A DNA stretch of 64,000 nucleotides from Bradyrhizobium sp. SZCCT0148. GTDB lineage: Bacteria; Pseudomonadota; Alphaproteobacteria; Rhizobiales; Xanthobacteraceae. Positions 27,632 to 35,891 of the stretch are shown in pieces. The translations under genes were made by a program, and so were the position numbers. Under the pieces are notes generated by a model, which was given only the letters and a program-made list of their open reading frames with translations, was not told the origin of the DNA and did no database searches. The stretch is taken from the NCBI RefSeq assembly GCF_018129985.1, contig NZ_JAFCKT010000003.1:466501-530500 (forward strand). The letters are read 5' to 3'. Every line of letters begins with the position of its first letter. Position 1 is the first letter of the stretch.

Positions 27632-28384
27632 TCAGGCGCCGAAGCCGCCATCGACGTTGAGAACGGTACCGGTGACGAAGGAGGCGTCCGGGCTCGCGAG
27701 GAACACGATGCCGGCTGCGACTTCCTCGGGACGGCCGAAGCGCTGCAGCGCGTGCTGCTTGCGCTGGGCTTCCGCGAAGTCGCGGTCGTCATCCGGATTC
27801 ATGTCGGTGTTGATCGAGCCGGGCTGTACGACGTTGACGGTGATGCCGCGCGGGCCGAGATCGCGCGCCGCGCCCTTGGTGTAGCCGACGACGGCCGCCT
27901 TGGTCGCAACGTAGTCGGCAAGACCGGGGAACGAGGCGCGATCGGCCAGCATCGAGCCGACGGTGACGATGCGGCCGCCTTCACCCATCAACTGCGAACC
28001 CGCGCGGATCGCGGCGATGACGCCGTGCACGTTGACCTGGTCCTGACGTTCCAGCGCGGCAGTGTCGGCATCGGCATCGTCGGTCGCACCGCCAGCAGCG
28101 ACGCCGGCATTGTTGACGAGAATGTCGAGATGGCCGAATTCCTTTGCGACGTCGTTCACGAGCTTCGTGACGTCCTTGGCCGAGGCCTGGTCTGCCTTGA
28201 AGGCGCGGGCCTTGACGCCCCGGGCCCTCAACTCGGTAACGACCGCCTCGGCCTTTTCGGGCGAAGCGACGTAGCTGATGGCGACGTCGGCGCCTTCATC
28301 GGCGAGGGCGCGGGCAGCGGCCGCGCCGATGCCGCGCGATCCGCCAGTGACGAGGGCAACCTTTCCTGAGAGCTTCTTGGTCAT
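27632..28384 (-). CDS. SDR family oxidoreductase (FabG-like)
   Basis: A 250-residue classical short-chain dehydrogenase: TGGSRGIG cofactor motif near residue 14, LVNNAGV near 90, catalytic Ser in VGSMLADRA and Tyr-x3-Lys in DYVATK near 158, and a C-terminal FVTGTVLNVDGGF. It is similar to 3-oxoacyl-ACP reductase-like enzymes but isolated from fatty-acid genes, so a xenobiotic or quinone-related carbonyl is as likely. First gene of the SDR-pirin operon, divergent from the LysR gene at 28499 across 114 bp. Confidence 0.93.
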   Translation of the reverse strand: MTKKLSGKVALVTGGSRGIGAAAARALADEGADVAISYVASPEKAEAVVTELRARGVKARAFKADQASAKDVTKLVNDVAKEFGHLDILVNNAGVAAGGATDDADADTAALERQDQVNVHGVIAAIRAGSQLMGEGGRIVTVGSMLADRASFPGLADYVATKAAVVGYTKGAARDLGPRGITVNVVQPGSINTDMNPDDDRDFAEAQRKQHALQRFGRPEEVAAGIVFLASPDASFVTGTVLNVDGGFGA

Positions 28385-28447
28385 TGGATTTCTTGTCCTG
28401 AATTTCTGATGACCCTTGGATAAGCCTCCCCCCTTGGTATAGAAATA

Positions 28448-28471
28448 GAAACTGTTGAAACCTATTGTTTC
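28448..28471. promoter_or_regulatory. Possible LysR operator (GAAAC repeats)
   Basis: Between the SDR and LysR genes there is GAAAC at 28448-28452, GAAAC at 28457-28461 and its inverse GTTTC at 28467-28471, giving a 5-5-5 dyad plus a 9-bp direct repeat in an AT-rich stretch 28-51 bp upstream of the LysR start. The dyad fits the T-N11-A type architecture of LysR sites. Confidence 0.4.
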
Positions 28472-28498
28472 GATAAATTCACTGATCGGATCGGCCCC

Positions 28499-29434
28499 AT
28501 GGCAAAACTCCCGGATTTCGAAGCGCTGGCGATTTTCGCAAAAGTCGTGGAATTACGGTCATTTGCGGGGGCCGCGAGCGAGCTGGCGATGTCCAAGGCG
28601 ACGGTGTCCAAGGCCGTCACGCGGCTGGAGGAGCGGCTCGGCGCGCGGCTGTTCAACCGCACGTCCCGCCGGCTTGCGCTGACCGACGCGGGGCACAAGC
28701 TCGCCGAGCGCGCGACGCGCCTCTTGACCGACGGCGAAGCGGCGGAGAATGAGGCGCTGGCGCAATCGGTCGCGCCGCGCGGGCTGGTGCGGCTCGCCGT
28801 GCCGATGACGTTCGGGATCAAGGCGGTGGCGCCGCTGCTGCCGGAATTCTTTGAGGCCTATCCGGAGGTCTCTGTCGATCTGCATTTGAGTGACGCGACG
28901 ATCGACCTGATAGGCGAGGGCTTTGACATGGCGGTGCGGATCGCGCGGCTGCCGGACTCCTCGCTGATCGCACGGCGCCTCTTCACCATGCCGCGCTTCA
29001 CCGTGGCCGCGCCGTCCTATCTGAAGAAGCACGGACGGCCGACGCATCCGATGCACTTGGCCGAGCACAAATGCTTCAGCTACGCCTACCTGTCGACGCC
29101 CAACATCTGGCACTACACCAATTCGGCCGGCGAGCAGGCCAGCGTGCGCCCGGGCGGTCAGCTCCGCGTCAACAATGGCGAAGCCGTGATGCCGGCGCTG
29201 ATCGCGGGCCTCGGCATCGCCGAACTGCCCGAGTTCATCGTCGGTGAAGCAATTTCGTCGGGGGCCGTCGAAGTGATCCTGAAGGACTGGAAGCAGGCCG
29301 AAGGTGCTGTGCATCTGGTGACGCCCCCCGGCGGCCCGCGTCCCGCCCGCGTCGAAGCGCTCGGCGATTTCCTCGCCGCCAAGCTGCCGGGCATGTGCAA
29401 GCGGCGGCCGCGCGGGAAGGCCAAGACGTCATAG
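28499..29434 (+). CDS. LysR family transcriptional regulator
   Basis: A 311-residue LysR regulator. The N-terminal HTH is clear (FVVELRSFAGAASELAMSKATVSK-like pattern, then RLEERLGARLFNRTSRRLALTDAG near residues 10-65), followed by two substrate-binding subdomains. It belongs to the CrgA/AaeR-like group by the LVRLAVPMTFG and EGFDMAVRIARLPDSSLIARRL segments. It faces the SDR-pirin(-wrbA) genes, which suggests that it controls them in response to a quinone, phenol or electrophile; the effector is inferred from the targets only. The tail is basic (KRRPRGKAK). Confidence 0.94.
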   Translation: MAKLPDFEALAIFAKVVELRSFAGAASELAMSKATVSKAVTRLEERLGARLFNRTSRRLALTDAGHKLAERATRLLTDGEAAENEALAQSVAPRGLVRLAVPMTFGIKAVAPLLPEFFEAYPEVSVDLHLSDATIDLIGEGFDMAVRIARLPDSSLIARRLFTMPRFTVAAPSYLKKHGRPTHPMHLAEHKCFSYAYLSTPNIWHYTNSAGEQASVRPGGQLRVNNGEAVMPALIAGLGIAELPEFIVGEAISSGAVEVILKDWKQAEGAVHLVTPPGGPRPARVEALGDFLAAKLPGMCKRRPRGKAKTS

Positions 29435-29455
29435 AACGAGCGGTATGAACCGTCG

Positions 29456-29541
29456 CGTCATTGCGAGCGCTGCGAAGCAATCCAGAGCGCCTCCGGCGAG
29501 AGATTCTGGATGGCTTCGTCGCAAGCGCTCCTCGCAATGTC
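29456..29541. repeat. Intergenic repeat, CGTCATTGCGAGC...CGCAATG family (copy 1)
   Basis: An 86-bp element with inverted ends (GTCATTGCGAGCGCT left, AGCGCTCCTCGCAATG right) and internal AGCAATCCAGA / TCTGGATGGCTTCGTCGC arms, so it can fold into one long hairpin. A related element lies at 39866-39946. It sits between two convergent genes. Confidence 0.8.
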
Positions 29542-29552
29542 AGTAGCGCCAA

Positions 29553-29810
29553 CTACAACACGTTGACGCCATTGCTCGCCACGATGCGCAAGGCTGGCTT
29601 GAGTGTGTCTTCCAGCTGCACCTTCAATTCGTGCACGCGCGGATCCGTCGAGTGCGCGGCGCAGATGGCATATTGACGGACGGATTGCACCAAGGCGTGG
29701 CGCGCTTCCGGTGTCCGCGTCAGTTCGGGCGCTGAAAGCCGCAGCACGATCGCGGCGAGATTCACCAGCATCTCGTCCAAGGCGATGTCGATGGTCGCGA
29801 ATTTTCCCAT
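29553..29810 (-). CDS. Small conserved hypothetical protein
   Basis: An 85-residue helical protein (IDIALDEMLVNLAAIVLRLS, then ARHALVQSVRQYAICAA) without signal peptide or known motif. It is supported as a real gene by a strong GGGAGG five bases before the ATG and by normal codon use. Nothing in the sequence gives a function. It is a single-gene unit facing a repeat at its 3' end and divergent from the TctC-like gene. Confidence 0.7.
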   Translation of the reverse strand: MGKFATIDIALDEMLVNLAAIVLRLSAPELTRTPEARHALVQSVRQYAICAAHSTDPRVHELKVQLEDTLKPALRIVASNGVNVL

Positions 29811-29957
29811 GGCGGCCTCCCTTGCAGGTTAACCGAGGGTGTGGGGCTGCGTTCCGGAGCGGGCCAAACATGGCTAACGCTTCGTAAACGGCTTGTTCTT
29901 GCCGATCGCCACGCTAGGCTGGCGGCGAAACAAGAAGAAATCGAGGAGGGACCTGCC

Positions 29958-30944
29958 ATGGATCGACGCGATATCCTGCGCGCCGCTGCTGCACTGCCGT
30001 TGCTGCGCGTTGCGTTACCTGGTCCGGCCTTCGCGCAAACCTATCCGGTGCGCAACATCACGATGATCGTGCCGTTTCCGGCCGGCGGACAGGCCGATCT
30101 CGCAGCGCGGCCGGTGGCGATGGCGCTCGAGCGGATCCTGGGCAAGCCCGTCATCGTCGACAACCGTGCCGGAGGCGGCGGCGGCTCGGTCGGCAATGCC
30201 GCGGCGGCACGCGCCGAACCCGACGGTTACACGCTGTTGATGACGCTGTCCTCGCTCGCGGTGCTGCCCGAGGCCGATCGGCTGTTCGACCGCCCCGTCG
30301 CCTACGAAGTCTCGCAGTTCATGCCGATCGCGCGCGTGCTCGCCGATCCCACGCTGCTCGCGGTGCCGGCCTCGGCGCCATGGAAGACTGCGCAGGAGTT
30401 CGTCGAGGATGCGAAGAAGCGGCCGGGCCAGATCACCTATGGCTCGTCAGGGCCCTACGGCACGCTGCATGTGGCGATGGAGATGTTCGCCAACAGCGCG
30501 GACATCAAATTGCTGCACGTGCCGTTCCGCGGCGCAGGCCCGGCGCTGACCGCGCTGCTCAGCGGCACCGTGCAGGCGATCGCAGCCGCACCGGGGACGC
30601 TGAAGCCGCAGGTCGACGACGGCAAGCTGCGCGTGCTCGGCAATTGCGGCGCGCGGCGCATCGCGAGCTTTCCCGACGTGCCGACCTTCCAGGAACTCGG
30701 CTACAAGGACGTCGAGATGTACATCTGGGCCGGACTCTTCGCACAGAGTTCTCTTCCCGCACCAATCGCGACCCGCTTGCGCGAGGCGATGGCGCAGGTG
30801 ATGACGAGTCCCGACGTGCTCAAGGCCTTCGAGACCTCCGGCAGCCTGGTCGCCTATCAGGATGCGCCGGCGTTTGCGCAATTCGTCGCGACCGACAGCA
30901 CGCGGCTGATTGCGGCGGTGAAGAAGATCGGCAAGGTGGAGTAG
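29958..30944 (+). CDS. Bug/TctC family tripartite tricarboxylate transporter binding protein
   Basis: A 328-residue periplasmic solute-binding protein of the Bug/TctC family. The N-terminus is a signal peptide with a twin-arginine-like start ([16 protein letters not shown]) cleaved near AFAQ. Family hallmarks are the IVPFPAGGQADLAARP loop near residue 38, the DNRAGGGGG loop near 72, and the GLFAQSSLPAPI segment near 265. The ATG at 29958 follows GGAGGG. No TctA or TctB membrane partners are encoded nearby, so it is an orphan receptor that may work with a distant transporter or in sensing. Ligand unknown. Confidence 0.92.
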   Translation: MDRRDILRAAAALPLLRVALPGPAFAQTYPVRNITMIVPFPAGGQADLAARPVAMALERILGKPVIVDNRAGGGGGSVGNAAAARAEPDGYTLLMTLSSLAVLPEADRLFDRPVAYEVSQFMPIARVLADPTLLAVPASAPWKTAQEFVEDAKKRPGQITYGSSGPYGTLHVAMEMFANSADIKLLHVPFRGAGPALTALLSGTVQAIAAAPGTLKPQVDDGKLRVLGNCGARRIASFPDVPTFQELGYKDVEMYIWAGLFAQSSLPAPIATRLREAMAQVMTSPDVLKAFETSGSLVAYQDAPAFAQFVATDSTRLIAAVKKIGKVE

Positions 30945-31052
30945 GTTCCAGCGCCGTTTTCACATTTTTTTGTTGGTCCATAACCGGCTCCCGCCCCATT
31001 GATGGAGGAGATACCAAGGAAATCGACGTCGGAAATTGAGAAGGATCGGGAC

Positions 31053-31409
31053 ATGCGAACACAGCGAATTGCGCTGGGTGTCGTGCTCGCGATCGGCGGC
31101 ATGGTGGCGCCGGGCGCAGCATTCGCCGAAGAATATCGCGGGACCATGGAACAGCAGATGGCCTGCACGCCGGACGTCTGGCGTCTGTGCAGCGATCAGA
31201 TTCCGGACGTCGGCCGGATCACTGCCTGCCTGCGGCAGAATACGCCGCAACTGTCGAGCGGCTGCCGCGCCGTCTTCCAGTCCAACAATCAGATGCCGCC
31301 GCAGCAGCAGGTGCAACGCAACCGCGCCGCACCGCAGCCGCGCTACGACAACGCGCCGCCGCCTCCTTCGCAAGTGCAGCCGCGCCCCTATGACGACAGC
31401 GACGATTAG
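31053..31409 (+). CDS. Small secreted cysteine-repeat protein
   Basis: A 118-residue exported protein. The signal peptide is residues 1-23 (MRTQRIALGVVLAIGGMVAPG, cleavage after AFA). The mature part has a single C-x7-C...C-x11-C module (MACTPDVWRLC, then TACLRQNTPQLSSGC), similar to the short cysteine-rich repeats of GLG1-like proteins that are common in Bradyrhizobium, and then a low-complexity tail rich in Gln, Pro and Asp. The ATG at 31053 follows AAGGA. The two likely disulfides suggest a periplasmic role; function unknown. Confidence 0.75.
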   Translation: MRTQRIALGVVLAIGGMVAPGAAFAEEYRGTMEQQMACTPDVWRLCSDQIPDVGRITACLRQNTPQLSSGCRAVFQSNNQMPPQQQVQRNRAAPQPRYDNAPPPPSQVQPRPYDDSDD

Positions 31410-31472
31410 GCTTTCTTGAACGCGTGATCCGGACGAGGCGCGCGGCGCGAAGATGTCGTGGTGTCGCCTCGT

Positions 31473-32306
31473 TCAGCGCTCGGTTCTGCTGTCCGATTCA
31501 GGTCGGTTTCCGAGCACCATGCGCATCAGCACACCGAAGAAAATGGCTGCGACCGGCCAATGGAACCAGATCCTGTGGCTGGTCATGAGATTGATCACAA
31601 TCAGGAAGGCGGAAATGGTCAGGGCGGCTGCGACCGGGCGGGGCACCCTTGTGAGCCACTCCGAGACGACATTCGTCGGCGACGATGGCGCGCGCCTCTC
31701 GTCCACCCAACGAGCACGCGACCGTTCTGAGGGAGGTGCGCTGTCCTGGATGCCGAAGCTCGCCGGCCCGGCGGGCTGGCCGCCCAGCGTCAGCCGGTAA
31801 CTGGTCAGGGGAGCAATGTTCTTCATCGGACGCTGGCCGAGGCAGTCGAAGCCGACGGACAATTTGTTATGCACCTGGTCGTAGACGGAGCTCGAGATCA
31901 CGACCCCGCCGGGCTCGGCAAGCTCTTGCAGCCGCGATGCGATATTGACCCCGTCGCCGTAGATGTCCGAGCCGTCCACCATGACATCGCCAAGATTGAT
32001 GCCGATGCGAAACTGCATCGGGCTCGCCTGGGTCGAAGCCTGACTGGCGATTTCCTGCTGGATCTCGACGGCGCATTGCACGGCCTCGACGACGCTGGCG
32101 AACTCGGCGATGATGGCATCGCCCCAGGTGTTGACGATGCGGCCGTCATGGCGCTCGACCAATCGCGCAATAGCCGTGCGGTAGCGGCGGAGCGTCTCCA
32201 GCGTTCCGGTCTCGTCCGCTTCCATGAGACGCGAATAGCCGTAAACGTCGGCGCACAGCACGGTGGTTAGTCGTCGTTTCACCTTGTCGTCGGTCATCGT
32301 CGCCAT
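31473..32306 (-). CDS. Class III adenylate/guanylate cyclase with C-terminal membrane anchor
   Basis: A 277-residue nucleotide cyclase. The catalytic domain is at the N-terminus: metal-binding Asp20 in VLCADVYGYSRLM and Asp63 in NTWGDAIIAEF, then GINLGDVMVDG and the transition-state pair in DGVNIASRLQE. A linker (about 185-220) leads to two hydrophobic segments near residues 228-246 and 250-268 at the C-terminus, giving a catalytic-domain-first, membrane-last arrangement. The ATG at 32306 follows GGGAGG; the frame is open further but overlaps the next gene. It is 50 bp downstream of the YbaK-type gene and may share its transcript. Confidence 0.9.
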   Translation of the reverse strand: MATMTDDKVKRRLTTVLCADVYGYSRLMEADETGTLETLRRYRTAIARLVERHDGRIVNTWGDAIIAEFASVVEAVQCAVEIQQEIASQASTQASPMQFRIGINLGDVMVDGSDIYGDGVNIASRLQELAEPGGVVISSSVYDQVHNKLSVGFDCLGQRPMKNIAPLTSYRLTLGGQPAGPASFGIQDSAPPSERSRARWVDERRAPSSPTNVVSEWLTRVPRPVAAALTISAFLIVINLMTSHRIWFHWPVAAIFFGVLMRMVLGNRPESDSRTER

Positions 32307-32356
32307 GCTAGCCTCCCTGACCGGCAAATGCACCAGAGATCGTATCCGGTGCCGCC

Positions 32357-32824
32357 TTACGTCCTGACCTCGCAGACATCGACCCATTCGGCGGCGGTCA
32401 GTTCGGCCATGCGGTAGGGGGTGATGCGTACCGCGCTGTGGGTCGAGCCCGCGGCCGGCACCACCACCTCGAACGCCTTCAGCGACACGTCGCAATAAAC
32501 CGGCAGCGGCGACTTCAGGCCGAACGGGCAGACGCCGCCGACCTCGTGCCCGGTGATCTCGGCAACCTCTTCCAGCCCCAGCATCTTCGGCTTGCCGCCG
32601 AATTGCGCCTTGACCTTCTTGTTGTCCATCCGCGAGGTGCCGGCGGCCACGATCAGGATGACGCGTTCTCCGACGCGCAAGCTCAGCGTCTTGGCGATCA
32701 TGCCGGGCTCGACACCATAGGCTTCGGCGGCCAGCGGCACTGTGGCCGAGCTGACCTCGGATTCGATGACGGTGATGTCGGGGGCTTTCTCGGCGAAAAA
32801 GGCGCGAACGGATTCCAGGCTCAT
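32357..32824 (-). CDS. YbaK/EbsC family aminoacyl-tRNA deacylase
   Basis: A 155-residue YbaK/ProX-type domain that hydrolyses misacylated tRNA (typically Cys- or Ala-tRNA-Pro) in trans. Recognisable segments are AKTLSLRVGERVILIVAAG near residue 45, DNKKVKAQFGG with the conserved lysine near 68, and GHEVGGVCPFGL near 92. The ATG at 32824 (MSLESVRAFF) gives the family length; upstream codons in the frame run into the haloacid dehalogenase gene and look non-coding. It lies 40 bp after that gene. Which mischarged tRNA it prefers cannot be told. Confidence 0.92.
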   Translation of the reverse strand: MSLESVRAFFAEKAPDITVIESEVSSATVPLAAEAYGVEPGMIAKTLSLRVGERVILIVAAGTSRMDNKKVKAQFGGKPKMLGLEEVAEITGHEVGGVCPFGLKSPLPVYCDVSLKAFEVVVPAAGSTHSAVRITPYRMAELTAAEWVDVCEVRT

Positions 32825-32864
32825 TCCAGTCAGCTCATGTCCAGACTTGCGGGCGGCGGCGATG

Positions 32865-33593
32865 CTAAGCGATCCCCGGGAGCTCGGACAGCGAGCGGAC
32901 GCTGTGGTCCGGCGCAAAGCCAAGCTCGTCCATCTGGGTGCGGATCGCCTTGAACATGGTCAGCGGTGCCATGAGTTCATTCTCGACGCAAGCCATCGCC
33001 ATCGCCTCCGGCGTCACCCGCTCGATCCAGGCGACGTTGAGCCCGAACGACTTCGCTTCCGCCACGTCCCAAGGATTGGACGACACGAACAGAACCTCAT
33101 GCGGCGCGGTGCCGAGCTTTTCACCGATCAGCTCATAGGCTGCCGGGCTCGGCTTGAAGATCTTCTTCGCGTCGACGCTGATGGTCGCATCCAGCAGGCG
33201 GTCGAGCCCGGAATTGCGCACCAGCGCGTTCAGCATGTCCGGACTGCCGTTGGAGAGAATGGCGAGCTTGCGCGGCTTCAGTGCGGTGAGGGCTACAGTC
33301 GCATCCGGGTAGAGATCGAGATGCAGGTACTTCTCGATCACGCGCTCGAACGCCTCGTTCTCATAGACGAGCCCAAGCATGCGCAGCGTGTAGGCCAGCG
33401 AGTCGCGGGTGACCGCAGCGAAATCCTGGTAGCGCCCCATCAGCGAGCGCAGCCAGGTGTATTCGAGCTGCTTGATGCGCCAGACCTGCGTGATGATCTC
33501 GCCATAGCCCGGAAACGCATCCTCGGTGATGTCAGCGACCGACTGGATGTCGTAGAGCGTCCCGTAAGCGTCGAAGACGACGGCGTTGCTCAT
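32865..33593 (-). CDS. Haloacid dehalogenase, type II
   Basis: A 242-residue HAD hydrolase of the L-2-haloacid dehalogenase type. The nucleophile Asp8 is in VVFDAYGTLYD, motif II is LAILSNGSPDML, the lysine is in KKIFKPSPAAYEL, and motif IV is FVSSNPWDVAEAKSFG. The SSNxxDxxGA-like segment is characteristic of true dehalogenases, which convert 2-haloacids to 2-hydroxyacids. ATG at 33593 (MSNAVVFD). First gene of a possible three-gene unit with YbaK and the cyclase. A phosphatase role is less likely given motif IV. Confidence 0.92.
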   Translation of the reverse strand: MSNAVVFDAYGTLYDIQSVADITEDAFPGYGEIITQVWRIKQLEYTWLRSLMGRYQDFAAVTRDSLAYTLRMLGLVYENEAFERVIEKYLHLDLYPDATVALTALKPRKLAILSNGSPDMLNALVRNSGLDRLLDATISVDAKKIFKPSPAAYELIGEKLGTAPHEVLFVSSNPWDVAEAKSFGLNVAWIERVTPEAMAMACVENELMAPLTMFKAIRTQMDELGFAPDHSVRSLSELPGIA

Positions 33594-33661
33594 CGGCTGT
33601 CCTTTCGCGCGTGCAGTCGCAATCACTTCGACATCATCGTCAGCTCACTAAGGTCAGCCGG

Positions 33662-34099
33662 CTAGCCAGTCGTCGGCTGGCGTTCTCGCCGCGTCCAGGT
33701 CGCCCGCTCGGCGAAGACCTGGCTGACCTCGTCCATGTGCTCCGTGCCCCACGTGCAGAGCGGCACCAGAGCCTGGGCCAGGCTGTGGCCCAGCGGTGTG
33801 AGGCTGTAGTCCACCCGCGGCGGCACTTCCTTGTAGTCGGTCCGCTTCACGAGCCCATCGGCCTCCAGCTCCTTCAGTTGCTGTATCAGCACCTTGTCGC
33901 TGACGTCGCGGATGGCGCGGCGGAGTTCGCCGTAGCGGGTCGGGCCGTCCTGGGCGACGAAGTACAGGATCAGCGGTTTCCACTTGCCGGCGATGACCCG
34001 CAAGGTCGCATCCAAGCCGCAGGTGAACCCGGGCAAGGTGGGCGTGCAGCTCTGGACCGATGTTGGCGCCTGTACAGGCGAAGGAGTCGTGTCTGACAT
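33662..34099 (-). CDS. HxlR family transcriptional regulator
   Basis: A 145-residue MarR-like winged-helix regulator of the HxlR family: a Cys in GFTCGLDATLRVIAGKWKPLIL near residues 25-47, then GELRRAIRDVSDKVLIQQLKELEADGLVKRTDY and VDYSLTPLGHSLAQAL. HxlR proteins often sense aldehydes, quinones or oxidants through this N-terminal cysteine. It is divergent from an SDR gene, and the 84-bp gap holds operator-like repeats, so the SDR is the expected target. Confidence 0.93.
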   Translation of the reverse strand: MSDTTPSPVQAPTSVQSCTPTLPGFTCGLDATLRVIAGKWKPLILYFVAQDGPTRYGELRRAIRDVSDKVLIQQLKELEADGLVKRTDYKEVPPRVDYSLTPLGHSLAQALVPLCTWGTEHMDEVSQVFAERATWTRRERQPTTG

Positions 34100-34105
34100 T
34101 CTTGG

Positions 34106-34145
34106 GTACTTACCAAAAGGTGCATACTTGTCGATAGGTGGGTAC
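34106..34145. promoter_or_regulatory. HxlR-type operator repeats
   Basis: GTACTTACC at 34106-34114 and GGTGCATAC at 34119-34127 form an imperfect dyad (6 of 9 positions pair) around AAAA, and a further inverted half GGTGGGTAC lies at 34137-34145. GTAC-TTACC-like dyads are what I recall for HxlR/YtfH sites. The cluster begins 7 bp upstream of the regulator's start codon and would overlap both promoters. Confidence 0.5.
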
Positions 34146-34183
34146 GCCGCCAGCTCAGTGCAACCTCAGTGAAGGAGCACATC

Positions 34184-34918
34184 ATGAGCAGACTAGAAGG
34201 CAAGACGGCAGTGGTGACGGGCGGCGGAACCGGCATCGGATTTGGAGCGGCGAAGCGCTTCATCGACGAAGGTGCGTTCGTCTACATCTTCGGCCGGCGG
34301 CAGGAGCAGCTCGACGCCGCAGTGGCGAAGCTTGGATCCCAGGCGCGTGTCGTCAGGGGCTCGGTGACGGATCTGGCCGACCTCGACAGTCTCTATGAGA
34401 CAGTGAAGAAAGAACGAGGCACGCTCGACATCCTGTTCGCCAATGCCGGCACCGGGCTGTTCGCGCCGCTCGGCGAGATCACGCCCGAACACTACGATCA
34501 CATCTTCGACGTCAACGTGAAGGGATTGGTGTTCTCCGTGCAAAAGGCGCTGCCGCTGATGACGAAGGGCGCGTCGATCATCCTGACCGGGTCGAGCACG
34601 GGCGTGATGGGAACGCCGCAGTTCAGCATCTACAGCGCGACCAAGGCCGCGGTCCGCAATCTGGCGCGGAGCTGGGCGCAGGACCTGCGCGGCACCGGCA
34701 TCCGCGTCAACGTGCTGTCTCCGGGGCCGACCAAGACCGAGCTGGCACTGGAGATCGTCGGCGAGGAGGCGTTCGACGCGCTCGGCAGCACGACGCCGCT
34801 CGGCCGCGTGGCGGCACCGTCGGAGACCGGAGCGGTCGCCGCGTTCCTGGCGTCGTCGGACAGCAGCTTCATGACCGGCAGCGAGGTGTTCGTGGACGGC
34901 GGCCTCGCTCAGATCTGA
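34184..34918 (+). CDS. SDR family oxidoreductase
   Basis: A 244-residue classical short-chain dehydrogenase: TGGGTGIGFGAAKRF cofactor site, LFANAGTG near residue 84, ILTGSSTG with the catalytic Ser, YSATKAA with Tyr-x3-Lys near 150, and the C-terminal MTGSEVFVDGGLAQI. It is preceded by AAGGAG nine bases before the ATG at 34184; an upstream GTG at 34169 overlaps that site. Divergent from an HxlR regulator, a common pair for inducible reduction of aldehydes or quinones. Substrate not known. Confidence 0.93.
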   Translation: MSRLEGKTAVVTGGGTGIGFGAAKRFIDEGAFVYIFGRRQEQLDAAVAKLGSQARVVRGSVTDLADLDSLYETVKKERGTLDILFANAGTGLFAPLGEITPEHYDHIFDVNVKGLVFSVQKALPLMTKGASIILTGSSTGVMGTPQFSIYSATKAAVRNLARSWAQDLRGTGIRVNVLSPGPTKTELALEIVGEEAFDALGSTTPLGRVAAPSETGAVAAFLASSDSSFMTGSEVFVDGGLAQI

Positions 34919-34938
34919 GGATCCGAGCATCCAAACGC

Positions 34939-34969
34939 GAGGGCTTCGATCATTGTGATCGAAGCCCTC
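34939..34969. terminator. Long hairpin between convergent genes, likely bidirectional terminator
   Basis: A perfect 14-bp stem GAGGGCTTCGATCA / TGATCGAAGCCCTC with the loop TTG lies between the SDR stop and the amidohydrolase stop. There is no U-tract on either side, so it may act by structure, by Rho help, or by protecting 3' ends. Confidence 0.6.
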
Positions 34970-34988
34970 AACGTTGACGAAGCCGCCG

Positions 34989-35873
34989 CTAGATCCCCAG
35001 CAGCTTGCGCGCGTTGGCTTTGAGCACCTTCGGCCGGATCTCGTCACGGATCTCGATCTTGGCGAAGTCAGACAGCCAGCGGTCGGGCGTGATCACCGGC
35101 CAGTCCGAGCCAAACAGCATCTTGTCCTGCAGGATCGAGTTGATGTAGCGCACCAGGATCGGCGGGAAGTATTTCGGTGACCAGCCGGAGAGGTCGATAT
35201 AGACGTTCGGCTTATGGGTCGCGACCGACAGCGCCTCTTCCTGCCAGGGGAAGGAGGGGTGGGCGAGGATGATCTTGAGGTCGGGGAAATCCGCCGCGAC
35301 GTCGTCCATGTACATCGGGTTGGAATATTTTAGCCGCATGCCCATGCCGCCCGGCATGCCCGAGCCGACGCCGGTCTGGCCGGTGTGGAACAGCGCGATC
35401 GCGCCGCCATTGTTGATCTCTTCGTAGAGCGGATAGGCCATGCGATCGTTGGCGTAGAAGCCCTGCATGGTCGGATGGAATTTGAAGCCGCGCACGCCAT
35501 ATTCCTCGATCAGCTTGCGCGCCTCGCGCACGCCGAGCTTGCCCTTGTGCGGGTCGATCGAGACGAAGGGGATCAGGACGTCGAGATGGTCGGAGGCGAT
35601 CTCCAGCATTTCCTCGTTCTTGTAGCGGCGGAAGCCGGTCTCGCGCTCGGCGTCGACCGGGAAGATCACAGCGGCGATGTTCTTGGAACGGTAGTAGGCT
35701 GCGGTCTCCGGCACGGTCGGCGGATGCTTGTGCGGCGACTTGAAGTAGTCGGCCATCTGCGCCTGGAAATCGTCATATCCGTCGTCGGGATGGGTGCCGC
35801 AGGGCTCCTCGGCATGGGTGTGGATGTCGATGGCGACGACTTTGTCGATATCAGGCAGCTTCAGCTTCGGCAT
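34989..35873 (-). CDS. Amidohydrolase family protein (ACMS decarboxylase-like, COG2159)
   Basis: A 294-residue TIM-barrel amidohydrolase. Metal ligands fit the family: DIHTHAEE near residue 16, the His in GFKFHPTMQGFY near 130, LFHTGQTG near 160, the IILAHPSFPW His near 200, and the late Asp in LFGSDWPV near 255. This subfamily covers non-oxidative decarboxylases and hydrolases of aromatic acids. It is a single-gene unit with a striking dyad operator 19 bp upstream of its start codon and a terminator hairpin downstream. Substrate not predictable. Confidence 0.9.
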   Translation of the reverse strand: MPKLKLPDIDKVVAIDIHTHAEEPCGTHPDDGYDDFQAQMADYFKSPHKHPPTVPETAAYYRSKNIAAVIFPVDAERETGFRRYKNEEMLEIASDHLDVLIPFVSIDPHKGKLGVREARKLIEEYGVRGFKFHPTMQGFYANDRMAYPLYEEINNGGAIALFHTGQTGVGSGMPGGMGMRLKYSNPMYMDDVAADFPDLKIILAHPSFPWQEEALSVATHKPNVYIDLSGWSPKYFPPILVRYINSILQDKMLFGSDWPVITPDRWLSDFAKIEIRDEIRPKVLKANARKLLGI

Positions 35874-35891
35874 TGGTTTCCTCCCGACCGG

